From NCBI GenBank assembly GCA_022376925.1, contig JAIOJX010000005.1:91919001-91983000 (forward strand): a stretch of 64,000 bases of DNA, in the 5' to 3' direction. This document shows, in pieces, positions 10,994 to 23,084 of the stretch. The notes under the pieces were generated by a model. It was given only the letters and a program-made list of their open reading frames with translations, had not been told where the DNA came from and did no database searches. Position numbers and translations under genes: made by a program. The stretch comes from Tragulus kanchil (lineage: Eukaryota > Chordata > Mammalia > Artiodactyla > Tragulidae). How positions within the stretch are numbered: position 1 is the first letter of the stretch; each line of letters starts with the position of its first letter.

Positions 10994-12044
10994 TTTATTT
11001 TCTCCAATGAATTCTATTGAAGCTATTAATCTTATCAGTAAGACTGAATATATTCAAGTTTACATAATTTTTTTTCTTTTTCTTTTTCCTTTTAAACCAC
11101 ACATTTTATTTTGGTATAAACTTCCGGTTCCACATTGGTCTTTTAAGGTTCTGTGGGGGTTTTGTTTATTTTTATTGTTTTTGTTTGCTTTTATTGTTCT
11201 TGCTTTGTTTTTCTATATTTTTCTATATAATTAGCTCTTTTAATTTTTAAAAATTTTTCATTTGTACTACTACTTCCTCTATAATTCTTTGCTTTCTCTG
11301 AAGCTCCTTTCCTATAGCACTAAACTCTAATACATACAAATCTTTATCTCCCTATATTTAACTTTGCAGTATTATTCTATATTTCTCTTCTATCCTCCCT
11401 TTCTCTTTTTCCCTTTTCCCACCATATTTCTTAGTCTGTTCTGTCCTCATTGCCTTATCCCCAACGGGGACCCTGCTCTAGCATTATTCTCCAATTCGGC
11501 TCTACCTAGTTTGATTATTAACTGGTGGGTGTCATTCTTGGTTTTCTGTATTCGCCGTGCTAATGTATTGTACTGTATTTTTGGTTGGAATGCTTGGGTT
11601 ATGTTACAGCTGTATGTGTTTATGTGTATAATTCAATACGCTAGATAGTATTTGCATAATTTTTTAATTGCCATTTGTCAAAGGTATACCTTCTGTTTCT
11701 CATTTGCATATATATGTTTTAATATCATTTAATGCCATAACAAACCAGCCATGAAATCTTCATTCCCTAGTCAGGCAACAAACCCCGGGGCTTTAGGGAG
11801 GGAGCACTGACTCCATAACTCTACAATACTAGAGAATGCGTAACACTAAAGAGCAGTATACAAGTGAGAATGCCAACAAAGGTAATCACTTGTACACAAG
11901 TCCTGATGCCACCCAACTGCCAGCATCAACCAGAATAAGAAGCCCCATCTGTAAGGATTCAGAGGGAAAGGGGTAGGGCACAATTTTTGAGAAGAATGAC
12001 AGTGCAAGGGCACAGCATAAACCCATTAGAATCAAATGGATCCA

Positions 12045-12360
12045 AGATGGCAGACCAAACCTTGATCCTCAGTCAGCAAGCTAAATGACACACCCAGAGG
12101 CGCCATGACAATTCCACCCCTCCCTAAAAGAGCTGGAATAGCCCTCCCACTCATTAGCATATGGAATTACCCAGCCTATAAAAGCTAAGAACGCAGTGCT
12201 TTCAGGGCCACTGGATTTGCTCTGCCATGACCCACACTCTGTCTGTGGATTGTGCTTTCTCTGAATCTGAATAAATCCCTTTCTTACCTATCACTTTGTC
12301 TCTCACTGAATTCTTCTCTGCAAAGAGACATGAAAAACCTGAACTTCAGTGGGTCCAGAC
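12045..12360 (+). promoter_or_regulatory. LTR-like block inside the L1 leader (TATA box, poly(A) signal)
   Basis: A TATAAAAG box lies at 12177-12184. About 90 bp later an AATAAA lies at 12270-12275, followed by a T/C-rich segment. This spacing is that of the U3-R-U5 organisation of retroviral LTRs. The block sits inside the L1, between its target-site duplicates. It could be an ERV LTR that landed in or was adopted by an ancestral L1, or an L1 leader that merely resembles one. I see no flanking TG...CA ends with a short target duplication that would settle it. No viral genes accompany it. Copied at about 13184-13460 by duplication 3. Confidence 0.5.
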
Positions 12361-12418
12361 ACTGGGTGAGTGATTTTAATTAACAGGGTCTAGGCTGGAT
12401 TTGAGTTCCGACCATGTG

Positions 12419-12742
12419 GGTTCAAGTCCCAAACAGGGTCTAGACTGGGTTCAAGTCCCAGCTGAAGTCCCAAGCAGGGTTTAGGCTGGGTTCAAGTCCC
12501 AGCCACGTGGGTTCAAGTCCCAAACAGGGTCTAGGTTGGGTTTGAGTCACGGCCGAAGTCCCAAGCAGGGTTTAGGCTGGGTTTGAGTCCCGGCGCGTGG
12601 GTTCAAGTCCCAAACAGGGTCTTGGCTGAGTTCGAGTCCCAGCCGAAGTCCCAAGCAGGGTCTAGGCTGGGTTCGAGTCCCGGCCGAAGTCCCAGGCAGG
12701 GTCTAGGTGGGGTTCGAGTCCCGGCCACATGGGTTCAAGTCC
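12419..12742 (+). repeat. Array of B-box-like motifs (GGTTCRAGTCC)
   Basis: At least seven exact GGTTCRAGTCC motifs (starts about 12419, 12448, 12489, 12510, 12600, 12670, 12711, 12732) and several one-base variants (near 12539, 12580, 12629) occur in ~325 bp. They are embedded in ~90 bp superunits (12418-12508, 12509-12598, then an expanded unit to 12730) with the linker cagggtctaggctgg. The motif matches the Pol III B box and tRNA T-arm consensus GGTTCRANTCC. No tRNA fold accompanies any copy. The array is duplicated at 13519-13842. Confidence 0.8.
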
Positions 12743-12862
12743 CAAACAAGTTTGATTAACTCTGGGCCCTGGGTTTAAGTCTCAAATTGAGGTTCAACAC
12801 TTTCACATCCAAACAACAAACACTGACAGATATAACCCAAAGTTAAAATATTAATAATAACA

Positions 12863-13136
12863 ATGAAATGGCAGAGAAATACCACACAAGTGAAGGAACA
12901 ATCTACTAACACACAATTTCAAATAAACGAAGAGGATTTAGACAAACTTTCCAAAAGTGAATTCAGAAGAATGATAGTAAAGATGATCAAAAACACTGAA
13001 AACAGAATGTTAGAGAAATTGCAAGACACAACTAACACAATGAGTAAGGAAATACAAGAACTTCAAAAAAAGTAACAGAGACAAACAACTCAATTGCTGA
13101 ACTGAAAACACTGTAGAAGAACTCAAGAGCAGAGTA
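12863..13136 (+). pseudogene. L1 ORF1 N-terminal fragment, first (redundant) copy
   Basis: Begins MKWQRNTTQVKEQ, homologous to the intact ORF1 at the left edge, and reads 70 codons to a stop at 13073-13075. It then runs into the duplication junction. Identical at the protein level to 13963-14175, so it is a duplicate rather than a separate gene. Confidence 0.85.
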
Positions 13137-13962
13137 AACTTTTTGAGACAAAGCAACTCGGATTGCTGAACGTGGGAAAAGCTAATGACACACCCAGAGG
13201 CGCCATGACAATTCCACCCCTCCCTAAAAGAGCTGGAATAGCCCTCCCACTCATTAGCATATGGAATTACCCAGCCTATAAAAGCTAAGAACGCAGTGCT
13301 TTCAGGGCCACTGGATTTGCTCTGCCATGACCCACACTCTGTCTGTGGATTGTGCTTTCTCTGAATCTGAATAAATCCCTTTCTTACCTATCACTTTGTC
13401 TCTCACTGAATTCTTCTCTGCAAAGAGACATGAAAAACCTGAACTTCAGTGGGTCCAGACACTGGGTGAGTGATTTTAATTAACAGGGTCTAGGCTGGAT
13501 TTGAGTTCCGACCATGTGGGTTCAAGTCCCAAACAGGGTCTAGACTGGGTTCAAGTCCCAGCTGAAGTCCCAAGCAGGGTTTAGGCTGGGTTCAAGTCCC
13601 AGCCACGTGGGTTCAAGTCCCAAACAGGGTCTAGGTTGGGTTTGAGTCACGGCCGAAGTCCCAAGCAGGGTTTAGGCTGGGTTTGAGTCCCGGCGCGTGG
13701 GTTCAAGTCCCAAACAGGGTCTTGGCTGAGTTCGAGTCCCAGCCGAAGTCCCAAGCAGGGTCTAGGCTGGGTTCGAGTCCCGGCCGAAGTCCCAGGCAGG
13801 GTCTAGGTGGGGTTCGAGTCCCGGCCACATGGGTTCAAGTCCCAAACAAGTTTGATTAACTCTGGGCCCTGGGTTTAAGTCTCAAATTGAGGTTCAACAC
13901 TTTCACATCCAAACAACAAACACTGACAGATATAACCCAAAGTTAAAATATTAATAATAACA

Positions 13963-14866
13963 ATGAAATGGCAGAGAAATACCACACAAGTGAAGGAACA
14001 ATCTACTAACACACAATTTCAAATAAACGAAGAGGATTTAGACAAACTTTCCAAAAGTGAATTCAGAAGAATGATAGTAAAGATGATCAAAAACACTGAA
14101 AACAGAATGTTAGAGAAATTGCAAGACACAACTAACACAATGAGTAAGGAAATACAAGAACTTCAAAAAAAGTAACAGAGACAAACAACTCAATTGCTGA
14201 ACTGAAAAACACTGTAGAAGAACTCAAGAGCAGAGTATCTGAGACAGAAGCCCGGATAAGTGAGTGGGAATATAGAATGGTGGAAGTAACTGCTGAAAAA
14301 CAGAATCTAGCTAAAAGAATGAAAGAGCAGAGGATAGCTTCAGAGACCTCTGGGATAATATCAGATGCACCAATATTCAAATTATAGGGGTTCCAGAAGA
14401 AGAAGAAAAAAAGAAAGGCTAGGATAAAATTTTTGAAGAGATTATTGTTGAAAATTTCCCCGCCATGGGAAAAGAAATAGTCAATCAAGTCCAAGAAGCA
14501 CAAAGAGTACCATACAGAATCAACCCGAGAAGAAACACACCAAGGCACATATTAATGAAGCTAACACAAATTAAACACAAAGATAGAATTCTCAAAGCAG
14601 CAAGGGAAAAGCAACTAGTGACATACAAGGGAAAGCCCATATGTTTAAGAGCTGATCTTTCAACAGAAACTCTGCAGGCCAGAAGGGAATGGCAGGACAC
14701 ATTTAAACGGCTAAAAGAGAATAATCTGCAACCAAGAATCCTCTACCCTGCAAGGATCTCATTCAAAATGGATGGAGAAATCAAAAGCTTTACAAACAAG
14801 CAAAAATTAAAAGAATTTAGTCACACCAAACCAGCCTTACAACAAGTGTTAAAGGGACTTCTATAG
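13963..14866 (+). pseudogene. L1 ORF1, degenerate
   Basis: The full-span ORF1 of the plus-strand L1, ~900 nt. The N-terminal 70 codons (coiled-coil start) end at a stop at 14173-14175, caused by a frame change at an A run near 14165-14171. Downstream frames still carry recognisable coiled-coil and RRM segments. A second frame change lies near 14325 and a TAG at about 14420. From 14465 a 133-codon open frame preserves the C-terminal domain, including ADLSTETLQARREW, and ends QQVLKGLL. Compared with the intact ORF1 at 126-1019 it is clearly the same family but not translatable as one protein. Confidence 0.88.
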
Positions 14867-16558
14867 ACAACAAGTATAAGAGAAGGAGAAGATCCACAAA
14901 ACAAAGCAATCATAGCATCTAAGAAGGTGACAATAGGATCATTTGTATCAATAATTACTTTGAATGTAAATGGATTAATTGCCCCAACCAAAAGACACAG
15001 AGTAACTGAATGGATTCAAAAACATGACCCATACATATGCTGCCTCCAGGAAACTCACTTCAGACCTAGAGACACTCATAGACTGAAAGTGAGAGGATGG
15101 AAAAAGGTATTCAAGAACGCTGGAGTAGCAATCCTCATATCAGACAAAATAGACCTCAAAATAAAGAAGATTAGAAGAGACAAGGCAGGACACTCCATAA
15201 TGATCAAGGAATCGATTCAAGAAGAAGACATAACAATCATAAATATCTATGCATCCAACTCAGGAGCACCTCAATACATAAGACAAACACTTTCAGACAT
15301 AAAAGAAGACATTGACAGTAACACAATCATAGTAGGAGACTTTAACACTCCTCTCACACCAATGGACAGATCATCCAAACAGAAAATTAATAAAGAAACA
15401 CAAGCCTTGAATGCCACACTAGAAGAAATGGACCTCATTGATATCTTTAGGACATTCCATCCAAAAGCAGAAGAATACACTTTCTTCTTAAGTGCTCATG
15501 GAACATTTCCCCGCCATGGGAAAAGAAATAGTCAATCAAGTCCAAGAAGCACAAAGAGTACCATACAGAATCAACCCGAGAAGAAACACACCAAGGCACA
15601 TATTAATGAAGCTAACACAAATTAAACACAAAGATAGAATTCTCAAAGCAGCAAGGGAAAAGCAACTAGTGACATACAAGGGAAAGCCCATATGTTTAAG
15701 AGCTGATCTTTCAACAGAAACTCTGCAGGCCAGAAGGGAATGGCAGGACACATTTAAACGGCTAAAAGAGAATAATCTGCAACCAAGAATCCTCTACCCT
15801 GCAAGGATCTCATTCAAAATGGATGGAGAAATCAAAAGCTTTACAAACAAGCAAAAATTAAAAGAATTTAGTCACACCAAACCAGCCTTACAACAAGTGT
15901 TAAAGGGACTTCTATAGACAACAAGTATAAGAGAAGGAGAAGATCCACAAAACAAAGCAATCATAGCATCTAAGAAGGTGACAATAGGATCATTTGTATC
16001 AATAATTACTTTGAATGTAAATGGATTAATTGCCCCAACCAAAAGACACAGAGTAACTGAATGGATTCAAAAACATGACCCATACATATGCTGCCTCCAG
16101 GAAACTCACTTCAGACCTAGAGACACTCATAGACTGAAAGTGAGAGGATGGAAAAAGGTATTCAAGAACGCTGGAGTAGCAATCCTCATATCAGACAAAA
16201 TAGACCTCAAAATAAAGAAGATTAGAAGAGACAAGGCAGGACACTCCATAATGATCAAGGAATCGATTCAAGAAGAAGACATAACAATCATAAATATCTA
16301 TGCATCCAACTCAGGAGCACCTCAATACATAAGACAAACACTTTCAGACATAAAAGAAGACATTGACAGTAACACAATCATAGTAGGAGACTTTAACACT
16401 CCTCTCACACCAATGGACAGATCATCCAAACAGAAAATTAATAAAGAAACACAAGCCTTGAATGCCACACTAGAAGAAATGGACCTCATTGATATCTTTA
16501 GGACATTCCATCCAAAAGCAGAAGAATACACTTTCTTCTTAAGTGCTCATGGAACATT
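14454..16558. repeat. Tandem duplication 4 (copies 14454-15507 and 15505-16558)
   Basis: Offset exactly 1,051 bp with no visible differences. The unit runs from the ORF1 C-terminal region into the ORF2 endonuclease. The junction uses an 'att' microhomology (gaacatt|tccccg against gaacatt|ctccag), so ORF2 jumps back into ORF1 sequence at 15507. Confidence 0.96.
14927..15507 (+). pseudogene. L1 ORF2 endonuclease fragment, first (redundant) copy
   Basis: 193 codons of the endonuclease domain starting MTIGSFVSIITLNVNG, then a non-homologous tail created when the frame crosses the duplication-4 junction. The same sequence recurs at 15978 onward, where it continues correctly. Confidence 0.85.
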
Positions 16559-18540
16559 CTCCAGGATAGACCACATCTTGGGCCACAAACCAAACCTCAG
16601 TCAATTCAAGACAATTGAAATTATATCAACCACCTTCTCTGACCACAATGCAATGAGACCAGAGATCAATTACAGGGGGAAAACTGCTAAAAACACAAAC
16701 ACATGGACATTAAACAACACATACCTAAAAAACCAACTGATCACTGAGCAAATCAAAGGAGAAATAAGACAATTCCTAGAAGAAAATGACAATGAACACA
16801 TGACAATGCAAAACCTATGGGATACTGCAAAAGCAGTTCTAAGAGGGAAGTTTATAACAATTCAATCCTACCTCAAGAATCTAGGAAAATCTCAAACAGA
16901 CAACCTAACCTTACACTTAAAACAACTGGAGAAAGAAGAACAAAAACACCCCAAAGCCAGCAGAAGAAGGGAAATCATAAAGATTAGAGCAGAAATAAAT
17001 GAAAAAGAAACGAAAGAAACAATAGTACAAATATATAAAACGAAAAGCTGGTTCTTTGAAAAGGTCAATAAAATCGACACACCACTGGCCAGACTCATCA
17101 AGAAAAAAGAGAGAAGAACCAGATCAACAAAATCGAAAATGAAAAAGGAGAGATTACAACAGATAATGCAGAAATCCAAAGGATTCTAAGAGACTATTAT
17201 GAACAACTCTATGGCAACAAACTGGACAACCTGGAAGACATAGACAGTTTCTTAGAGAAGATTAATCTACCAAAACTGAACCAGAAAGAAATAGAAACTA
17301 TGAACAAGCCAATCACAAGCTCAGAAATCAACGTTGTGATCAAAAATCTACCCAAAAATAAAAGCCCAGGGCTAGGTGGCTTCACAGATCTACCAACATT
17401 AAGAAACTAATGCCTGTCCTTCTAAAACTCTTCCAAAACTGACAAGCCCCTCCAAATTAATGAAGACAATGACAGTAACAAAATCATAGTAGGAGACACT
17501 CCTCTCACACCAATGGACAGATCATCCAAACAGAAAATTAATAAAGAAACACAAGCCTTGAATGCCACACTAGAAGAAATGGACCTCATTGATATCTTTA
17601 GGACATTCCATCCAAAAGCAGAAGAATACACTTTCTTCTTAAGTGCTCATGGAACATTCTCCAGGATAGACCACATCTTGGGCCACAAACCAAACCTCAG
17701 TCAATTCAAGACAATTGAAATTATATCAACCACCTTCTCTGACCACAATGCAATGAGACCAGAGATCAATTACAGGGGGAAAACTGCTAAAAACACAAAC
17801 ACATGGACATTAAACAACACATACCTAAAAAACCAACTGATCACTGAGCAAATCAAAGGAGAAATAAGACAATTCCTAGAAGAAAATGACAATGAACACA
17901 TGACAATGCAAAACCTATGGGATACTGCAAAAGCAGTTCTAAGAGGGAAGTTTATAACAATTCAATCCTACCTCAAGAATCTAGGAAAATCTCAAACAGA
18001 CAACCTAACCTTACACTTAAAACAACTGGAGAAAGAAGAACAAAAACACCCCAAAGCCAGCAGAAGAAGGGAAATCATAAAGATTAGAGCAGAAATAAAT
18101 GAAAAAGAAACGAAAGAAACAATAGTACAAATATATAAAACGAAAAGCTGGTTCTTTGAAAAGGTCAATAAAATCGACACACCACTGGCCAGACTCATCA
18201 AGAAAAAAGAGAGAAGAACCAGATCAACAAAATCGAAAATGAAAAAGGAGAGATTACAACAGATAATGCAGAAATCCAAAGGATTCTAAGAGACTATTAT
18301 GAACAACTCTATGGCAACAAACTGGACAACCTGGAAGACATAGACAGTTTCTTAGAGAAGATTAATCTACCAAAACTGAACCAGAAAGAAATAGAAACTA
18401 TGAACAAGCCAATCACAAGCTCAGAAATCAACGTTGTGATCAAAAATCTACCCAAAAATAAAAGCCCAGGGCTAGGTGGCTTCACAGCTGAATTCTACCA
18501 AACATTTAAAGAAGAGCTAATGCCTGTCCTTCTAAAACTC
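16357..18540. repeat. Tandem duplication 5 (copies about 16357-17445 and 17462-18540)
   Basis: Offset 1,100 bp across the clean part (16401-17387 against 17501-18487). Both inner edges are ragged. From 17388 to about 17445 copy 1 continues as an indel-ridden version of 18488-18555. Copy 2 begins at about 17462 with a version of 16357-16400 that lacks a few bases. This is what low-quality fragment ends look like. Confidence 0.94.
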
Positions 18541-20473
18541 TTCCAAAAAACTGCACAGGAAGGAACACTTCCAAACACATTCTACGAGGCCAGCATCACC
18601 CTGATACCAAAGCCAGGCAAAGACAACACAGAAAAGGAAAATTATAGGCCAGTTTCACTGATGAATTTAGATGCCAAGATCCTCAACAAAATCCTAGCAA
18701 GCAGAATTCAACAACATATCAAAAAGCTCATACATCATGATCAAGTCGGGTTCATCCCACACATGCAAGGATTCTTCAATATCTGCAAATCAATCAATGT
18801 GATACACTATATCAGCAAATTGAGAGACAAAAATCACATGATCATCTCAATAGATGCAGAAAAAGCCTTTGACAAAGTACAGCATCCATTTATGGTAAAA
18901 AAAACTCTTCAAAAAGTAGTCTTAGAAGGAACCTGTCTCAACATAGTGAAAGCCATATATGAGAAGCCTACAGCGAACATTATCCTCAATGGTGAAAAAC
19001 TGAAAGCATTCCCTCTAAGATCAGGAACAAGACAGGGCTGTCCACTTTCACCACCACTATTCAACATAGTCCTGGAAGTCCTAGCAACAGCAATAAGAGA
19101 AGAGAAAGAAATCAAAGGAATCCAGATTGGAAAGGAAGAAGTCAAGCTCTCTCTTTTTGCAGATGACATGATATTATACATAGAAAACCCCAAAGACACT
19201 ATTACAAAACTACTAGAGTTAATCAACGAATTCAGCAAAGTCGCAGGATACAAAGTCAACACACAGAAATCACTGGCATTCCTATACACAAACAATGAAA
19301 AATCAGAAAACGAAATCAAAGAGGCAGTCCCCTTCACCATTGCAACCAAAAGAATCAAATATCTAGGAATGAACCTACCCAAAGAAACAAAAGAACTGTA
19401 CCAAAATAGACATAGACAGTTTCTTAGAGAAGATTAATCTACCAAAACTGAACCAGAAAGAAATAGAAACTATGAACAAGCCAATCACAAGCTCAGAAAT
19501 CAACGTTGTGATCAAAAATCTACCCAAAAATAAAAGCCCAGGGCTAGGTGGCTTCACAGCTGAATTCTACCAAACATTTAAAGAAGAGCTAATGCCTGTC
19601 CTTCTAAAACTCTTCCAAAAAACTGCACAGGAAGGAACACTTCCAAACACATTCTACGAGGCCAGCATCACCCTGATACCAAAGCCAGGCAAAGACAACA
19701 CAGAAAAGGAAAATTATAGGCCAGTTTCACTGATGAATTTAGATGCCAAGATCCTCAACAAAATCCTAGCAAGCAGAATTCAACAACATATCAAAAAGCT
19801 CATACATCATGATCAAGTCGGGTTCATCCCACACATGCAAGGATTCTTCAATATCTGCAAATCAATCAATGTGATACACTATATCAGCAAATTGAGAGAC
19901 AAAAATCACATGATCATCTCAATAGATGCAGAAAAAGCCTTTGACAAAGTACAGCATCCATTTATGGTAAAAAAAACTCTTCAAAAAGTAGTCTTAGAAG
20001 GAACCTGTCTCAACATAGTGAAAGCCATATATGAGAAGCCTACAGCGAACATTATCCTCAATGGTGAAAAACTGAAAGCATTCCCTCTAAGATCAGGAAC
20101 AAGACAGGGCTGTCCACTTTCACCACCACTATTCAACATAGTCCTGGAAGTCCTAGCAACAGCAATAAGAGAAGAGAAAGAAATCAAAGGAATCCAGATT
20201 GGAAAGGAAGAAGTCAAGCTCTCTCTTTTTGCAGATGACATGATATTATACATAGAAAACCCCAAAGACACTATTACAAAACTACTAGAGTTAATCAACG
20301 AATTCAGCAAAGTCGCAGGATACAAAGTCAACACACAGAAATCACTGGCATTCCTATACACAAACAATGAAAAATCAGAAAACGAAATCAAAGAGGCAGT
20401 CCCCTTCACCATTGCAACCAAAAGAATCAAATATCTAGGAATGAACCTACCCAAAGAAACAAAAGAACTGTAC
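18336..20473. repeat. Tandem duplication 6 (copies 18336-19401 and 19408-20473)
   Basis: Offset 1,072 bp, 1,066 bp copies with no visible differences, separated by 6 bp (19402-19407). It doubles the reverse transcriptase region, including its catalytic FADD box (19156-19167 and 20228-20239). Confidence 0.96.
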
Positions 20474-20832
20474 ACAGAAAATTACAAGACACTCATGAAA
20501 GACATTAAAGAAGACTTAAACAGATGGCGAGATATTCCATGTTCCTGGGTCGGAAGAATCAATATTGTGAAAATGACCATACTACCAAATATCATCTACA
20601 GATTCAATGCAATACCTATCCAACTACCATTGACATTTTTCACAGAACTAGACCAAAGAATCACACAGTTCATATGGAAACACAAAAGACCTCGAATAGC
20701 CAAAGCAATCCTGAGAAAGAAAAACGGAGCTGGAGGGATCAGCCTCCCTAACTTCAGACTCTACTACAAAGCAACAGTCCTCAAGACATTATGGTACTGG
20801 CACAAAACAGAACTATAGACCAATGGAACAAG

Positions 20833-23084
20833 ATCAAGAACCCAGAGACAAACCCACGCACCTATGGGTACCTTATTTTTGACAAAGGAAGCGAAACTAC
20901 AAAATGGGACAAAGGCAGCCTCTTCAACAAGTAGTGCTTGGAATATTGGACAACCACATGCAAAAAAATGAAGTTGGAACATTCCCTGACACTATACACA
21001 AAGATCAACTCAAAACAGATTAAAGACCTAAATGTAAGACCAGAAACAATCAAACTCTTAGAGGAGAATGTAGGCAAAACCCTCAGGGACATAAATCAAA
21101 GCAAGATCTTCTCTGACCCACCTACTAGAATAGCAGAACTGAAAAGAAAAATGAACATGTGGGACCTCATGAAACTTAAAAGCTTTTGTACAGCAAAAGA
21201 AATTACAAAAAAGCTGAACAGACACCCCACAGAATGGGAGAAAATAATAGCAAATGAAACAACAGACAAAGAATTCATCTCCAAAATCTACAAGCAACTC
21301 AGACAACTCAGCACAGGAAAAAATGAACAACCCAATCAAAAAATTGGAAAAAGATCTAAAGAGACGCCTCTCCAAAGAGGACATACAGATGGCCCAAAAG
21401 GACATGAAACGATGCTCAACCTCTCTTATTATTAGAGAAATGCAAATCAAAACTAGAATGAGATATCACCTCACACCCGTCAGAATGGCCATCATCCATG
21501 AATCAACAGGCAGTAAATTCTGGAGAGGGTGCAGGGAAAAGGGAACACTCCTGCATTGCTGGTGGGAATGTCAATTGATACAGCCTCTATGGAAGACAGT
21601 CTGGAGATTTCTTTAAAAACTAAAAATAGAAGCACCTTATGACCCAGCAATCCCACTATTAGGCTTATATCCTGATGAAATCAAAACTGAAAGAAGCACC
21701 TGTACCCCAAATGTTCATTGCAGCTCTCTATATAGTAGCCAGAACATGGAAGCAACCTAGATGTCCATTGACGAACAAATGGATAAAAAAACTCTGGTAC
21801 ATATATACAATGGAATACTACACAGCTGTAAAGAGACATGCAGAAGAATCAGCCCTAATGAGGTGGCTGACTCTAGAACGTTTCATAAAAAGTGAAGTCA
21901 GTCAAAAAGAGAAGGACAAATACAATATATTAACACATATATATGGAATCTTTTTGTAACAGTGAATCAAGAACCCAGAGACAAACCCACGCACCTATGG
22001 GTACCTTATTTTTGACAAAGGAAGCGAAACTACAAAATGGGACAAAGGCAGCCTCTTCAACAAGTAGTGCTTGGAATATTGGACAACCACATGCAAAAAA
22101 ATGAAGTTGGAACATTCCCTGACACTATACACAAAGATCAACTCAAAACAGATTAAAGACCTAAATGTAAGACCAGAAACAATCAAACTCTTAGAGGAGA
22201 ATGTAGGCAAAACCCTCAGGGACATAAATCAAAGCAAGATCTTCTCTGACCCACCTACTAGAATAGCAGAACTGAAAAGAAAAATGAACATGTGGGACCT
22301 CATGAAACTTAAAAGCTTTTGTACAGCAAAAGAAATTACAAAAAAGCTGAACAGACACCCCACAGAATGGGAGAAAATAATAGCAAATGAAACAACAGAC
22401 AAAGAATTCATCTCCAAAATCTACAAGCAACTCAGACAACTCAGCACAGGAAAAAATGAACAACCCAATCAAAAAATTGGAAAAAGATCTAAAGAGACGC
22501 CTCTCCAAAGAGGACATACAGATGGCCCAAAAGGACATGAAACGATGCTCAACCTCTCTTATTATTAGAGAAATGCAAATCAAAACTAGAATGAGATATC
22601 ACCTCACACCCGTCAGAATGGCCATCATCCATGAATCAACAGGCAGTAAATTCTGGAGAGGGTGCAGGGAAAAGGGAACACTCCTGCATTGCTGGTGGGA
22701 ATGTCAATTGATACAGCCTCTATGGAAGACAGTCTGGAGATTTCTTTAAAAACTAAAAATAGAAGCACCTTATGACCCAGCAATCCCACTATTAGGCTTA
22801 TATCCTGATGAAATCAAAACTGAAAGAAGCACCTGTACCCCAAATGTTCATTGCAGCTCTCTATATAGTAGCCAGAACATGGAAGCAACCTAGATGTCCA
22901 TTGACGAACAAATGGATAAAAAAACTCTGGTACATATATACAATGGAATACTACACAGCTGTAAAGAGACATGCAGAAGAATCAGCCCTAATGAGGTGGC
23001 TGACTCTAGAACGTTTCATAAAAAGTGAAGTCAGTCAAAAAGAGAAGGACAAATACAATATATTAACACATATATATGGAATCT
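20833..23084. repeat. Tandem duplication 7 (copies 20833-21951 and 21966-23084)
   Basis: Offset 1,133 bp, 1,119 bp copies with no visible differences, separated by 14 bp (21952-21965). It doubles the C-terminal part of L1 ORF2. Confidence 0.96.

Larger units (their letters stand above)
9924..12862 (+). promoter_or_regulatory. L1 5'UTR, long composite leader
   Basis: The first ~900 bp are ordinary with an AAGATGGC motif at 9937-9944. A C run and GT-rich repeat follow at 10949-10993, then a T-rich stretch to about 11650. The last ~800 bp hold an LTR-like block (12045-12360) and a tRNA-B-box-like array (12419-12742). Part of the leader is repeated at 13184-13962 by duplication 3. It shares only the very 5' end motif with the leader of the antisense L1 at 1020-2990, so the two belong to different promoter types. 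Confidence 0.75.
12084..14237. repeat. Tandem duplication 3 (copies 12084-13136 and 13184-14237)
   Basis: Offset 1,100-1,101 bp, with a one-base difference in an A run. Copy 1 covers the LTR-like block, the B-box-like array and the start of ORF1. The 47 bp spacer (13137-13183) reads like an error-rich version of the sequence that truly follows copy 2 (14238 onward). Confidence 0.95.
15978..23084 (+). pseudogene. L1 ORF2 (endonuclease-reverse transcriptase), degenerate and split by duplications
   Basis: ORF2p nicks genomic DNA and reverse-transcribes L1 RNA. From 15978 a 403-codon frame holds the endonuclease, with NVNG (13-16), QETH (Glu42), GDFN (Asp138) and SDH (221-223). A frame change near 17115-17125 ends it at 17189. 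The reverse transcriptase is read at 18400-19401 and again at 19472-20818: motif [10 protein letters not shown] (Asp152), RQGCPLSP (211-218) and the FADD catalytic box (253-256, nt 20228-20239). It is followed by a frame change near 20800 and a TAG at 20932-20934. C-terminal segments occur at 20938-21435, 21254-21616 and 21675-21951, and again +1,133 bp. Duplications 5-7 break it further. The catalytic motifs survive but the frame does not. Confidence 0.9.

Noticed and set aside
12419..12742. Cluster of tRNA genes suggested by repeated GGTTCGAGTCC
   Set aside because: Only the T-arm/B-box motif repeats. There is no acceptor stem, D arm or anticodon arm around any copy.
12419..13842. A CRISPR-like array (regular short repeats with spacers)
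   Set aside because: The spacers are themselves repeated, the host is a mammal and no cas gene exists.
19472..20818. A 448-codon open frame that could be taken as a host reverse transcriptase gene
   Set aside because: It is the reverse transcriptase part of L1 ORF2, in frame order with endonuclease and C-terminal fragments inside L1 boundaries.
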